Counted from the stretch's first letter, positions 1 through 8,792 are shown. The stretch: 64,000 bases of DNA from Alphaproteobacteria bacterium UBA6376 (GCA_002437665.1 DJQW01000001.1:258102-322101); one strand, 5' to 3'. The notes: generated by a model not told the origin, from the sequence alone. A program made the numbers and translations.

Positions 1-341
<341 letters not shown>

Positions 342-439
342 TTTTATCTTTTTGCCTTGACTTGATAACAAGTCAGGCGTATGCTTGAAGAGAACGTTGA
401 AGTGATTCTGATACAGAATTACGATGTTCGCTGGATTTA

Positions 440-556
440 TTCTGGTGATTATTGAGCGGGAGTCACCCTCTGTTCCATTCCGAACCAGACAGGGAAACCC
501 CGTATCGCCGATGGTACTTTGGCTTAAGCCACGGAAGAGTAGGTCGTCGCCAGAAT
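440..556 (+). rRNA. rrf: 5S ribosomal RNA
   Basis: The gene has the conserved 5S core (CCATTCCGAACC near 475-487, GCCGATGGTA near 507-516) and lies about 100 nt after 23S, as in a standard rrn operon. The terminal helix continues outside the mature RNA: 431-445 is perfectly complementary to 550-564, a 15-bp processing stem. The mature ends are therefore estimates. Confidence 0.95.
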
Positions 557-616
557 AAATCCAGTCTTGTTCCACATAGCCTTGGCGAAGTGGAAACGAT
601 ATAAAAACCGAAATTT

Positions 617-640
617 AACCGCCCACGTGGCGGTTTTTTG
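617..640 (+). terminator. rrn operon terminator
   Basis: A 7-bp perfect stem (AACCGCC 617-623 with GGCGGTT 629-635) is followed by a T run. It sits just downstream of 5S. Confidence 0.85.
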
Positions 641-665
641 TTTTCTATTAAAACTGTTGTAGTTT

Positions 666-1673
666 TTAATCGCATTTTACCCAATGAATATATTCTGTGG
701 TTGAGCTGGCGGAATAATCGCGATTTTTGTCTGCTTTGAAACGGCTATATTCTTGGGTGAAACAACCATATTGTCCCCTAACGCTCATAATCGCTTTTAT
801 TTCATCAAAAGACATCAGGCCTTCATTGTTGTACGATAAAAATATGTATTTTGTATTTGCGTGCCGAATAATATCAGCAAATGTTTTTGCTACGGTTTGG
901 CGGCGACAATATAAAGATTTTTGCTCTTTATATTCCCGTAAACCTGTTTTTCCACTTACGATAGGGTTATCGTATTTTGCGATGGTTTCAAGCAAGTGAT
1001 AATTACTGGCATATTGGCGTTCATTATATGGCGGATCAAGATATAAAATATCTGTTTTTATATTCTTGATTAGTTCATTTGCCTCGGTATTAAATACGAA
1101 TTGACTTCTGTTGCTGCATAGTGTTTCCACCGGTGAAATAATAAAATTTTTCTGTGCGGACGCTTTTAAGTTTTTCAAAAAAGCGGCATAAACCGATGCG
1201 GTGTTTGCGTATTTATCAATGTTTTCCAACAGGCACGCCAATAAAAAGAAATATTCATCAGTGCTTATGTAATCAGCTTGAAACAATCTTTCAATTTCCA
1301 TTCTGATGGTGTCACATTTTATCGCATTATTGTCAGAAAAATATAATCTGTCTGTACCACCACCAGCGGCATAATTATCAAAAATGAATCCTTTTGTGGG
1401 TACAAGGGTGTTCAAATACCCAAAAATATCACCAAAAGGAAACTTTTGGAATTTTAATATATTGCTATTACCTATATAGTGTCGGTTCAGGACGTATGAG
1501 TAGTACTGTAAATCATTAGATATAACAGAATAACCCAGTTTCTTGAAATGTCGACCAACGATTCCCGTGCCAGCGAACAAGTCGCAGAAAGTTTGATTGT
1601 TTTTCCCGGCAACTTCAAATACTGAGTCCTGTATGAAATTGAGAAGAGATAATTTGCTGCCAATGTAATTCAT
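666..1673 (-). CDS. D12-class adenine-specific DNA methyltransferase (R-M system)
   Basis: This 335-aa protein is predicted to transfer methyl from SAM to N6 of adenine at a specific site, protecting host DNA from the neighbouring nuclease. The N-terminal IGSKLSLLNFI and FCDLFAGTGIVG are the D12-family opening and SAM-binding motif I. Catalytic motif IV is the canonical DPPYNERQY near residue 215. It starts 2 nt after the stop of the HNH endonuclease gene, so the pair is an operon with the nuclease first. Codon use is clearly AT-richer than in most of the window (many AAA, AAT, TAT, TTT), which suggests horizontal acquisition. The recognition site cannot be read from the sequence. Confidence 0.88.
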   Translation of the reverse strand: MNYIGSKLSLLNFIQDSVFEVAGKNNQTFCDLFAGTGIVGRHFKKLGYSVISNDLQYYSYVLNRHYIGNSNILKFQKFPFGDIFGYLNTLVPTKGFIFDNYAAGGGTDRLYFSDNNAIKCDTIRMEIERLFQADYISTDEYFFLLACLLENIDKYANTASVYAAFLKNLKASAQKNFIISPVETLCSNRSQFVFNTEANELIKNIKTDILYLDPPYNERQYASNYHLLETIAKYDNPIVSGKTGLREYKEQKSLYCRRQTVAKTFADIIRHANTKYIFLSYNNEGLMSFDEIKAIMSVRGQYGCFTQEYSRFKADKNRDYSASSTTEYIHWVKCD

Positions 1674-1675
1674 AT

Positions 1676-2341
1676 TTATTCGCCCAAAAGTTTCTTGGCC
1701 ATATATTGGGCGGTTTCTGCGGAAATTTTTTTAATAGATTCTTTACGATATGCGACGGGATCGTATTGATAGCAACCGATACACCCAAGGCGTTCGTTCC
1801 AATTTTCGTCGCCCTTGTAAAAAGAGTAAGGGTTGCCCATAATATTTTTGGCGTCCCAGCGTTTATTAGTTTCTTGGCAACGTTTGCAAATCTGACGTTT
1901 AATATCATTAGCGGCTTTACACAGTGGCTGAAAATCTTCTAACTTTTGTGTTTTTGGGTTTGATATTCTGTCGTTGTTTTTACGACCGTCTTTGTGGTCA
2001 ATTTCTATGGTTGTGTTTTCTGATTTGCCGTTTACACCCAACATAACGCAGTTTTGTCTTTTATAGAAATCTTTGATGTCCTGTCGGGTTGTATTGTTGA
2101 AGGTTTGTTTTTTATTAAATCCGTTCAGGCGAATGCGGTCTATTGAATTTCCCGGTGTTTTGCTTTTATCAAATTCAACATTATAAATTTTGGCTAGTGG
2201 CGAAGAACGCCTGCACCAAGACCCACCGTTGCCCAATTTAAGACTTTTGTGCTCGCCGGTAAATAGCGAGGTGTCTATCCATTGGCTAATGCCGTTTGAA
2301 TCAGCATGCGCTAACTTTAAGAACAAATCACCCTTTGTCAT
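1676..2341 (-). CDS. HNH-type restriction endonuclease
   Basis: This 221-aa protein is likely the nuclease of a type II R-M system. The C-terminal half carries an HNH/treble-clef core: EIDHKDGRKNN (about residues 113-123), then FQPLC, CKRC and GCIGC, which supply the zinc-binding cysteines. The N-terminal half (NGGSWCR region) is unassigned and may do target recognition. It lies directly upstream of the methyltransferase in the same operon and divergent from an XRE regulator, a standard R-M layout. AT-rich composition matches the methyltransferase. It could also be a non-R-M HNH nuclease, but the tight pairing argues against that. Confidence 0.78.
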   Translation of the reverse strand: MTKGDLFLKLAHADSNGISQWIDTSLFTGEHKSLKLGNGGSWCRRSSPLAKIYNVEFDKSKTPGNSIDRIRLNGFNKKQTFNNTTRQDIKDFYKRQNCVMLGVNGKSENTTIEIDHKDGRKNNDRISNPKTQKLEDFQPLCKAANDIKRQICKRCQETNKRWDAKNIMGNPYSFYKGDENWNERLGCIGCYQYDPVAYRKESIKKISAETAQYMAKKLLGE

Positions 2342-2378
2342 AATGTACCTATGTATTTTTTCATGGGCATGAATAACA

Positions 2379-2417
2379 TGATATCAATTTGAGTTCAAGA
2401 GTTTTTTGATATCAAAA
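2379..2417. promoter_or_regulatory. Paired palindromes, candidate XRE operators
   Basis: The core TGATATCA occurs at 2379-2386 and 2407-2414. The second is part of a perfect 14-bp palindrome TTTTGATATCAAAA (2404-2417). Centres are 28 bp apart in the 84-bp divergent region between the R-M operon and the XRE gene. This is what a controller protein that represses its own gene and times R-M expression would bind; binding is inferred. Confidence 0.55.
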
Positions 2418-2425
2418 TTAGAGCG

Positions 2426-2674
2426 ATGAAAACTAGCCCTAAATCTATTTTTGATAAGCGATACAAGAAACTAATTGAGAAATTGGTTGATGTTCGCGTG
2501 TCAAAAAACATTTCCCAGCGCGAGTTAGCAAAGATGGCAAGTGTATCTCAGTGTTACATCGGCAGAACGGAAACGTTTGAAAGACGATTGGACTTAATAG
2601 AATTTATAGATTTGTGCAGAGTTTTAGAGCTATCTGATAAAGATATATTGAACCTAGTAAAAAGTATTTTATAG
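2426..2674 (+). CDS. XRE-family HTH regulator (R-M controller-like)
   Basis: This 82-aa protein is nearly all helix-turn-helix domain of the Cro/C1 type: VSKNISQRELAKMASVSQCYIGRTE (helices 2-3) followed by LDLIEFIDLCRVL. Size and position match R-M controller (C) proteins, though here it is divergent from the endonuclease rather than co-directional with it. The probable operator palindrome ends 9 nt before the ATG. Composition is AT-rich like the R-M pair, so all three probably arrived together. A terminator follows. Confidence 0.82.
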   Translation: MKTSPKSIFDKRYKKLIEKLVDVRVSKNISQRELAKMASVSQCYIGRTETFERRLDLIEFIDLCRVLELSDKDILNLVKSIL

Positions 2675-2682
2675 TTATCAGT

Positions 2683-2707
2683 CCGCCACGTTTATGGCGG
2701 TTTTTTA
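2683..2707 (+). terminator. Terminator after the XRE gene
   Basis: CCGCCA (2683-2688) pairs with TGGCGG (2695-2700) and is followed by TTTTTTATTT. Confidence 0.8.
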
Positions 2708-2730
2708 TTTGCCATTTGCAGGCGGCGTGG

Positions 2731-2736
2731 TACAAT
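2731..2736 (+). promoter_or_regulatory. Extended -10 box giving a leaderless start
   Basis: TGGTACAAT ends 7 nt before the ATG at 2744, with no SD between. Transcription would start at or next to the start codon. Confidence 0.5.
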
Positions 2737-2743
2737 TTATGTT

Positions 2744-3607
2744 ATGAAGAAATATCGTGATGATTTAACCGGCCCGCGGGGCAGTTTGCCGCCACAGTTG
2801 CTGGCGGGGATTCCGCGTGACCAGATTGCCGATATCACACGCGCGTTTGTTACCAGTGTAAATGCGTTGGGCGCGGATTTCCATCGCCAACTGGCCGATC
2901 GTCATATGACCCCGATTGCCCGTATTGCCGATATCAAATTGACTGTGCCGCGTCTGTTGGGGCGTGATACAAAAATAGAATATGTTGCCAGTGGCGCACA
3001 GGGCAGTGTCTATAAACTGGCCATCGGGGACAAGCCATTTGCCCTGAAAATCAATCGCCAGCCATATTTTATCACGTCAGAGTTGGACAGTATGCATTTA
3101 ACGCGTCGTGCGCGCAATGTGTTCAATCGGTTGTATATCGGCTCGCGATTTGAATATGATCGCGAAAAGTACACTTGGATTTTGATGGATTGGGTTGACG
3201 GCAATCGCGCAAACAGTTTTGAATTGGCACGCGAAAAATTGTTCTATGCCAATTTGACCAAGGGGCTGTCATACGGCGACGCGCGTGCTGGTAATATCAA
3301 GAATGGGCGCGTTATTGATATGGGGGGGCTGTACAAACACGAAATGAAATTGTCGCGCGCCGAAATTGATGCGGTAAAGAAGATGGTCTATGCCATGAAG
3401 ACCGAGAGTTGGGACAAATTCATCACGATGATTGACACCGCGTCACAGCGTACCCCAGCGATAATAGAGTATCTGTTTTTCTATATGAACATGATGCGTT
3501 TTGAAACACCCGCGCGATTTGAAAAGTATCGTGATATTGTGTCGGCGTATTATCGTATGTTGCCGGTCAAGGCGGACGAGCATAAACGTCGTGGCTTGTT
3601 CCGTTAA
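2744..3607 (+). CDS. Protein kinase-like fold protein
   Basis: This 287-aa cytoplasmic protein has the kinase/APH fold. A glycine-rich loop ASGAQGSVYK (about 82-91) is followed by the ATP-binding lysine in FALKIN (K102), a hinge-like WILMDWVDG, the catalytic loop GDARAGN (D179) and a DMG metal motif (D192). The HRD/HGD histidine is replaced by tyrosine-glycine (YGD), so activity is plausible but unproven. The substrate is unknown. It is monocistronic, with its own terminator and a probable leaderless promoter. A second, different APH-like protein occurs at 41589. Confidence 0.65.
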   Translation: MKKYRDDLTGPRGSLPPQLLAGIPRDQIADITRAFVTSVNALGADFHRQLADRHMTPIARIADIKLTVPRLLGRDTKIEYVASGAQGSVYKLAIGDKPFALKINRQPYFITSELDSMHLTRRARNVFNRLYIGSRFEYDREKYTWILMDWVDGNRANSFELAREKLFYANLTKGLSYGDARAGNIKNGRVIDMGGLYKHEMKLSRAEIDAVKKMVYAMKTESWDKFITMIDTASQRTPAIIEYLFFYMNMMRFETPARFEKYRDIVSAYYRMLPVKADEHKRRGLFR

Positions 3608-3613
3608 AATTAA

Positions 3614-3642
3614 AAGCACCACATCTGTGGTGCTTCTTTTTT
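3614..3642. terminator. Terminator between kinase-like gene and tsaC
   Basis: A 10-bp perfect stem (3614-3623 with 3626-3635) and T run lie between two convergent genes. An A-rich flank on the left makes it usable in both directions. Confidence 0.85.
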
Positions 3643-4211
3643 TATAATTTAATCGCGCCTGCACGGACAACCCTTATATCGTCCCCGCCGGCCAAGATTG
3701 CAACCGTACTGGGTGCGCCACCCATTGGCGCGTATGCATTGTCGATAACAATGATTTCTGGGAATTGGGCGCGAATTGCATCCGCACTGTTCAGTGGTGG
3801 CATCCCAGAGATATTTGCCGACGTGGTCGCCAGACAATGCCCGCGCACCACCGCGCACAAATCGTGGAATGGTTTATAGTTTGGCACGCGCACACCACCG
3901 AAAGACATTGTGTCTGTGTCCGCCACCGGCACGCCCAGTGTCAATGCGCCCGGCCAATACCGCGCCGCCAAATCAAATGCGATTTTCGGGTAATCCGCCA
4001 TATACCCGCGCAGATGCGCCAGCGCGTCTGACATAATAATCAGATGCTTTTCATGTGGGCGATGTTTTGTTTCAAACAGTGCGTCCGCGCCCGCGCGCGT
4101 TGGCAACGCGCCCAGTCCCCAAACCGTGTCGGTTGGAAACGCAATAACGCCACCCGCGTCCAAATGCGCATTCAGTTTTTCGATAAATTCTGGATTTGTT
4201 AAATCTGTCAT
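3642..4211 (-). CDS. tsaC: L-threonylcarbamoyladenylate synthase (YrdC/Sua5 family)
   Basis: The enzyme makes threonylcarbamoyl-AMP from threonine, bicarbonate and ATP for t6A37 modification of ANN-decoding tRNAs. The 189-aa protein carries the family signatures GGVIAFPTDTVWGLG near the N-terminus (about 20-34), KHRPHEKHLIIM (nucleotide-binding loop), RYWPGALTL, GVRVPNY and TTSANISG. It is the short YrdC-only form without the Sua5 C-terminal domain. The start is the ATG preceded by a TATACT box only 10 nt upstream and no SD, so a short or absent leader is likely. Confidence 0.95.
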   Translation of the reverse strand: MTDLTNPEFIEKLNAHLDAGGVIAFPTDTVWGLGALPTRAGADALFETKHRPHEKHLIIMSDALAHLRGYMADYPKIAFDLAARYWPGALTLGVPVADTDTMSFGGVRVPNYKPFHDLCAVVRGHCLATTSANISGMPPLNSADAIRAQFPEIIVIDNAYAPMGGAPSTVAILAGGDDIRVVRAGAIKL

Positions 4212-4221
4212 AATACCCGTA

Positions 4222-4249
4222 AGTATAAAACGTCCCCCGCCGGTGTAAA
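4222..4249 (-). promoter_or_regulatory. tsaC promoter
   Basis: On the minus strand TTTACA (4244-4249), a 16-bp spacer and TATACT (4222-4227) lie 10 nt from the ATG. Confidence 0.5.
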
Positions 4250-4257
4250 GTAAAAAA

Positions 4258-4779
4258 TCAGATATTCAGGCCCAAGAAATATGTGGCAATTTGTCCGATT
4301 ATGAATGCCGCGCACGATACGCCTGCGCACACGCCCAGCATTTCAAACGCGCGATGCCACCAATGTCGCGCGTCGCGCCGTGCCAATCCCCAGTTAAATA
4401 TAAATATTATCAGTATCGCCAACGCGAATGTCGCAAACAGTGCCACCGTGCGATTTGCAATGCACATAAACGGTATTATCAGCACCACACACGTCAGCAT
4501 ATATGCCACACCCGTGTACAGCCCCGCGCGCATTGCGGACGGCCCGTCGCCCGCCTTTTCCGCCAGATAGTTTGATGCCGCCATGGACATACTGGCGGTG
4601 ATTGATGCGATTATCGCGGTCAGCACTATATCGCGGCGGCGCGGCATCGTAAATGCAATGCCGGCAATCAGTCCGGTCAGCGACACCAACGCATCGTGCA
4701 TGCCCAGCACCATCGCCCGCGCGGGTATAAATTTTTCATTGCGATATTTCATTTTACCACTTGTTTTGTCAGCATACAT
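4258..4779 (-). CDS. VIT/CCC1-family membrane transporter
   Basis: This 173-aa polytopic inner-membrane protein resembles vacuolar iron transporter/CCC1 (Fe2+/Mn2+) proteins. The family signature G-x-x-D-x-LVS-x-x-GL-x-x-G appears as GMHDALVSLTGLIAGI, and the SMAASNYLAEK stretch matches the conserved SMAxxEY segment after TM2. About five hydrophobic segments are visible. A TTG lies one codon upstream in frame, but the ATG at 4779 has AGGAAAG about 8 nt before it. It is divergent from ppdK. Metal specificity is unknown; the cytoplasmic metal-binding domain of plant VITs is absent. Confidence 0.75.
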   Translation of the reverse strand: MYADKTSGKMKYRNEKFIPARAMVLGMHDALVSLTGLIAGIAFTMPRRRDIVLTAIIASITASMSMAASNYLAEKAGDGPSAMRAGLYTGVAYMLTCVVLIIPFMCIANRTVALFATFALAILIIFIFNWGLARRDARHWWHRAFEMLGVCAGVSCAAFIIGQIATYFLGLNI

Positions 4780-4913
4780 CAAACGTGTCTTTCCTGCCCC
4801 AGGAATCTATTGACACCCCACACATAAAAAAATACAAAAATCACAAGATTTTTTCTTGCAATCACGGGCTTTTTTTCACAAAATCACAGGGCTTTTTAAT
4901 TAAAGGAGAAACC

Positions 4914-7571
4914 ATGAGCAATAAATGGGTATACACATTCGGCAATGGTGCCGCCGAAGGCCGCGCAGATATGCGTAATCTGCTGGGCGGCAAGGGCGCG
5001 AACTTGGCCGAAATGAACTTGGTTGGTCTGCCTGTGCCAGCGGGGTTCACTGTCACAACAGACGTTTGCACGTATTACTATAACAATAACGAAACGTATC
5101 CTGCTGACCTGATGGATCAGGTGCATGCCGGTATCGCACACATTGAATCCATTATGGGCAAAAAGTTTGCCGATATGGACAACCCATTGTTGGTTTCTGT
5201 GCGCAGTGGTGCACGCGTTTCCATGCCTGGTATGATGGACACTGTTTTGAATCTGGGCTTGAACGACGAAACGGTCAAGGCATTGGCACGTCATTCTGGC
5301 AACGAACGTTTTGCATACGATTCTTATCGTCGCTTTATCATGATGTTCTCGGACGTGGTATTGGGCGCAGACATCAATTTGTTCGAACACAAATTGGAAG
5401 AAATGAAAGAAGCCAAGGGCTACAAGGTTGACACAGAACTGACCGCAGACGACCTGAAAGAATTGGTTGAACAGTTCAAAGAAATCGGCGTCCAGATTGG
5501 CAAGGTTTTCCCACAAGATCCATGGGAACAGTTGAAACTGGGTATTGGCGCAGTATTCGGCAGCTGGATGAGCAAAAAGGCCATCACATACCGCAAACTG
5601 AACAACATTCCTGGCGATTGGGGCACGGCCGTAAATGTTCAGGCGATGGTATTCGGTAATTCTGGCGACGACAGTGCGACCGGCGTATGTTTCAGCCGCG
5701 ATCCAGCAACTGGCGAAAACAAATACTATGGTGAATATTTAATCAATGCACAGGGCGAAGACGTCGTTGCTGGTATTCGTACCCCACAGCCAATGAGCAA
5801 AGATAACTCTGGCCGTCTGTCATTGGAAGAAGCAATGCCCGCTGTCTATAAAGAATTGTGCGATGTTCGTGAAAAACTGGAACAGCACTACAAAGACATG
5901 CAGGACATGGAATTTACAATCGAACATGGCAAACTGTGGATGTTGCAGTGCCGTAACGGTAAACGCACCGCGGCCGCCGCTGTCCGTATGGCGGTTGAAA
6001 TGGTGAACGAAGGTTTGTTGACCAAAGAAGAAGCGATTTTGCGTGTTGGTGCAGACCAGTTGAACCACCTGTTGCACCCAATGTTAGATCCAAAGGCAAC
6101 ACGTGACGTAATCGCGATTGGTTTGCCTGCGTCCCCAGGGGCCGCTGTTGGTCAGGCCGTCTTTAACGCCGAAGATGCTGAAAAATGGGCATCCGAAGGG
6201 AAAAAGGTTATGTTGATTCGCGTTGAAACATCCCCAGAAGATATCGCTGGTATGAACGCGGCACAGGGTGTTATCACCGCACGTGGTGGAATGACATCGC
6301 ACGCGGCCGTGGTTGCTCGTGGTATGGGTACACCATGCGTATCTGGTTCACCTGACATCAAAATTGACTATGCAACCAAGACATTGACCACAACCGCCGG
6401 CGTTGTTATTCACGAAGGTGATTGGGTTTCTATCGATGGTGCACAGGGCCAGATTATCCGTGGCGCAGTTCCAACAGTATCTGTTGAATTGACCGGTAAT
6501 TTCGGCACATTGATGCAGTGGGTTGATGAAATCAAAACATTGACGGTCAAGGCAAATGCCGAAACACCAAAAGATGCAAAACAGGCACGTGATTTCGGTG
6601 CCGAAGGTATCGGTTTGGCACGTACAGAACACATGTTCTTTGACCCATCCCGTATTCAGGATATGCGCGAAATGATTTTGGCCGATGACGAGGCCGGTCG
6701 TCGCGCGGCATTGGCAAAATTGTTGCCATACCAGAAAGCGGACTTTGTCGAACTGTTCAAAATCATGGACGGTCTGCCGGTTACAATCCGTTTGATTGAC
6801 CCACCACTCCACGAATTTTTGCCACACACCGATGCAGAAATTGCAGAATTGGCGGCGCACATTGGCAAATCTGTGGAATTTGTAAAGGCACGCAGCGAAG
6901 CATTGCGCGAATCCAACCCAATGTTGGGTCATCGTGGTTGCCGCTTGGCCATTACATACCCAGAAATCTGTGAAATGCAGACACGCGCGATTTTGTCGGC
7001 GGCATTGGAATGCAAAGCGGCGGGCACGTCTGTACACCCAGAAATCGAAGTTCCATTGGTTGGTTCCAAGAAAGAAGTCGATATCGTCAAAGCCGTTATC
7101 GATGCAACCGCCGAAGCATTGTTCAGCGAGGTTGGTGATCGCGTTGAATACACTGTCGGTTCGATGATTGAATTGCCACGTGCTGCACTGTTGGCAAATG
7201 AAATCGCCGAAAGTTGCGCATTCTTTGAATTTGGTACAAACGATTTGACCCAGACAACATTGGGTATGTCCCGTGATGATACTGGTAAAATCTTGGACGA
7301 ATACCGTGCACGCGGCGTATATGTCGCAGACCCATTCGCATCTGTTGACCAGTTGGGTGTTGGTCTATTGATAAAAGACGCTGTTGCCAAAGCGCGCGCG
7401 ACCAAGGGTGATGAAATCCACTTGGGTGTTTGCGGTGAACACGGTGGCGATCCTGACTCTATTGAATTCTTCCACAAGGTTGGATTTAATTCAGTATCGT
7501 GCAGTCCGTTCCGCGTGCCAATCGCACGTTTGGCGGCGGCGCAAGCTGCGGTTAAATTCCCGCGTAAATAA
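4914..7571 (+). CDS. ppdK: Pyruvate, phosphate dikinase
   Basis: The enzyme interconverts pyruvate + ATP + Pi and PEP + AMP + PPi. The 885-aa protein has all three domains: N-terminal ATP-grasp (GGKGANLAEM near residue 22), the swivelling phosphohistidine domain (GGMTSHAAVVARGMG, H463), and the C-terminal TIM barrel with GTNDLTQTTLG and VCGEHGGDP (catalytic C840). A longer reading frame opens upstream, but GGAGAAACC just before the ATG at 4914 and homology beginning at MSNKWVY fix the start. With the pyruvate kinase at 59101, this cell has both ADP- and PPi-linked steps at the PEP/pyruvate node. Confidence 0.98.
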   Translation: MSNKWVYTFGNGAAEGRADMRNLLGGKGANLAEMNLVGLPVPAGFTVTTDVCTYYYNNNETYPADLMDQVHAGIAHIESIMGKKFADMDNPLLVSVRSGARVSMPGMMDTVLNLGLNDETVKALARHSGNERFAYDSYRRFIMMFSDVVLGADINLFEHKLEEMKEAKGYKVDTELTADDLKELVEQFKEIGVQIGKVFPQDPWEQLKLGIGAVFGSWMSKKAITYRKLNNIPGDWGTAVNVQAMVFGNSGDDSATGVCFSRDPATGENKYYGEYLINAQGEDVVAGIRTPQPMSKDNSGRLSLEEAMPAVYKELCDVREKLEQHYKDMQDMEFTIEHGKLWMLQCRNGKRTAAAAVRMAVEMVNEGLLTKEEAILRVGADQLNHLLHPMLDPKATRDVIAIGLPASPGAAVGQAVFNAEDAEKWASEGKKVMLIRVETSPEDIAGMNAAQGVITARGGMTSHAAVVARGMGTPCVSGSPDIKIDYATKTLTTTAGVVIHEGDWVSIDGAQGQIIRGAVPTVSVELTGNFGTLMQWVDEIKTLTVKANAETPKDAKQARDFGAEGIGLARTEHMFFDPSRIQDMREMILADDEAGRRAALAKLLPYQKADFVELFKIMDGLPVTIRLIDPPLHEFLPHTDAEIAELAAHIGKSVEFVKARSEALRESNPMLGHRGCRLAITYPEICEMQTRAILSAALECKAAGTSVHPEIEVPLVGSKKEVDIVKAVIDATAEALFSEVGDRVEYTVGSMIELPRAALLANEIAESCAFFEFGTNDLTQTTLGMSRDDTGKILDEYRARGVYVADPFASVDQLGVGLLIKDAVAKARATKGDEIHLGVCGEHGGDPDSIEFFHKVGFNSVSCSPFRVPIARLAAAQAAVKFPRK

Positions 7572-7575
7572 AAAA

Positions 7576-7598
7576 ATGCCCCATACGGGGCATTTTTA
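7576..7598 (+). terminator. ppdK terminator
   Basis: ATGCCCC (7576-7582) pairs with GGGGCAT (7587-7593), followed by TTTTTATTT. Confidence 0.85.
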
Positions 7599-7612
7599 TT
7601 TCTCTATCGTCA

Positions 7613-7630
7613 CCCCGACGCAGGTCGGGG
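7613..7630. repeat. REP-like palindrome
   Basis: A perfect 7-bp stem CCCCGAC/GTCGGGG with a 4-nt loop lies in a TCACCCCGACG context, with no T run after it. It sits just upstream of the GIY-YIG gene. Confidence 0.5.
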
Positions 7631-7687
7631 GCCATTGCCTCGCAGAGACCAATTTTGCACTTGTATGCATAATTCTAACGTACTACG

Positions 7688-8011
7688 ATGTGGCATATGA
7701 AATCAGGTGGCTATGTGTATATTTTGGCAAACAAACCCCTTGGAACCTTGTATATTGGTTCGACATCTGATTTGGTTGGGCGTATATGGCAACACAAACA
7801 CAAAGAAATTCCAGGTTTTACATCTAAATACGGCGTGGACAAGTTAGTGTATTATGAATGGCATGCCAGCTTGCAAGAAATGGTTTTACGTGAACGACAA
7901 TTAAAAGAATGGCGTCGAAATTGGAAAATCAGATTGGTTGTACAGCGCAATCCAGATTGGCGTGATTTGTACACCGATATATTGAATGCCAGTGGTTATT
8001 GTCCTGAATGA
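7688..8011 (+). CDS. GIY-YIG domain nuclease
   Basis: This small (107 aa) single-domain protein has GYVYILANKPLGTLYIGST, the GIY-YIG pair, then RIWQHK, YEWHASLQEMVLRERQLKEW (catalytic Glu in the E-x-x-L-x-R-E-R-Q-L-K-x-W helix) and RNPDWRDLY. Proteins of this stand-alone type are common in bacterial chromosomes and mostly uncharacterised. The ATG at 7697 is an alternative start three codons in. The gene stands alone between two palindromic repeats, as if it had travelled with them. A second GIY-YIG gene is at 43531. Confidence 0.85.
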   Translation: MWHMKSGGYVYILANKPLGTLYIGSTSDLVGRIWQHKHKEIPGFTSKYGVDKLVYYEWHASLQEMVLRERQLKEWRRNWKIRLVVQRNPDWRDLYTDILNASGYCPE

Positions 8012-8034
8012 AAAGTCCCTGCGGGGCAATAGAT

Positions 8035-8050
8035 ACCGGCCTACGCCGGT
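8035..8050. repeat. REP-like palindrome
   Basis: ACCGGC (8035-8040) pairs with GCCGGT (8045-8050) in an AGATACCGGC..GCCGGTATGAC context, right after the GIY-YIG gene. Confidence 0.45.
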
Positions 8051-8108
8051 ATGACGATATTCTTTTGTTTGTGTGTACTTTGAACTTTAATTTTATGCTT
8101 TTTCGGTG

Positions 8109-8114
8109 TATAAT
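8109..8114 (+). promoter_or_regulatory. -10 box giving a leaderless start
   Basis: A perfect TATAAT lies 7 nt before the ATG at 8122, with no SD. Confidence 0.55.
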
Positions 8115-8121
8115 TGCCGGC

Positions 8122-8679
8122 ATGAAACAGGTTGCATTATTATCTTTGTTATGTGCATTACCCATCGCGGCGGGTGGGGCGCAAAACCCAATGTTTGGGC
8201 AGGGCGCGCAAAATTCTGTCGGCCTGTATGTGGCACAGTCCACCGGTGACGGCACATTATTCAAATTGGTTGAACCGTGGCTGTGGGAATTTTCGCCCCA
8301 GACCCTGTTTATGTTCCAGTATGCCCAACCAATGGAAATATTCCGCCTGCCGGCGCGCATAAATTTCGAACTGACACAAAACGTCGCGTATCATGGTGGA
8401 CGTGGCCTGTCATTCTTTGCAGCGGGCGTGTCATGGGACGTTGCATTATTACAGTGGCGCGGTTTCTATACCGGCGTGGGTGTTGGGCCGTATATGCGTG
8501 ACTCGCGCGATCGGTGGGTGTCGTCGCGTTTGGTGTTTGGCGAACGCTTTTTCATCGGGTATAAAATCGCAGATAATATGACCGTTGAATATTTTACCCA
8601 GCATTTTTCAAATGGTAATTTCACCGATCCAAATCGTGGTTTTAATTTTACCGGCCTGTCATTCAATTATAGTTTTTAA
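8122..8679 (+). CDS. PagL-like lipid A 3-O-deacylase / acyloxyacyl hydrolase family
   Basis: This 185-aa outer-membrane beta-barrel is predicted to remove the 3-O acyl chain from lipid A. A signal peptide (MKQVALLSLLCALPIAAGG) precedes alternating aromatic strands. The C-terminal block FTQHFSNGN followed by GFNFTGLSFNYSF matches the PagL active-site region (adjacent His and Ser, then Asn-Gly) and ends in an aromatic residue, as outer-membrane barrels do. The start is placed at ATG 8122 because the signal peptide begins there and a TATAAT box lies 7 nt upstream; the open frame extends further 5'. Lipid A remodelling fits a host-associated life. Confidence 0.72.
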   Translation: MKQVALLSLLCALPIAAGGAQNPMFGQGAQNSVGLYVAQSTGDGTLFKLVEPWLWEFSPQTLFMFQYAQPMEIFRLPARINFELTQNVAYHGGRGLSFFAAGVSWDVALLQWRGFYTGVGVGPYMRDSRDRWVSSRLVFGERFFIGYKIADNMTVEYFTQHFSNGNFTDPNRGFNFTGLSFNYSF

Positions 8680-8681
8680 CA

Positions 8682-8792
8682 AAAGTTCAAAGTTCAGAGT
8701 TCAAAGTTCAGAGTTCAAAGTTCAAATGAATAAAGCAGTGCGCCGGATGGCGCACACATTATTTGAACTTTGCACTTTGGTATTTGAACTTT
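8682..8792. repeat. GTTCAAAG-type inverted repeat element
   Basis: Three tandem ~14-nt units (AGTTCAAAGTTCAG-like, 8682-8725) are followed by a core ATGAATAAAGCAGTGCGCC..GGCGCAC and then inverted TTTGAACTTT units (8762-8792). The same module occurs near 12362-12410 and 37516-37738. It fills most of the 236-bp gap before the next gene. Confidence 0.7.

Noticed and set aside
2404..2417. GATATC in the palindrome as the R-M recognition site
   Set aside because: The same core appears twice in the divergent promoter, which is better explained as operator. The HNH nuclease does not resemble R.EcoRV, so the target cannot be inferred.
4761..4913. N-terminal extension of PpdK
   Set aside because: The extra 51 residues are low-complexity Lys/Phe-rich and precede a strong SD and the family's normal start.
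8682..8725. Short direct repeats that could suggest a CRISPR array
   Set aside because: Units are ~14 nt and contiguous with no unique spacers, and inverted copies follow; it is a repeat element, and no cas genes are present.
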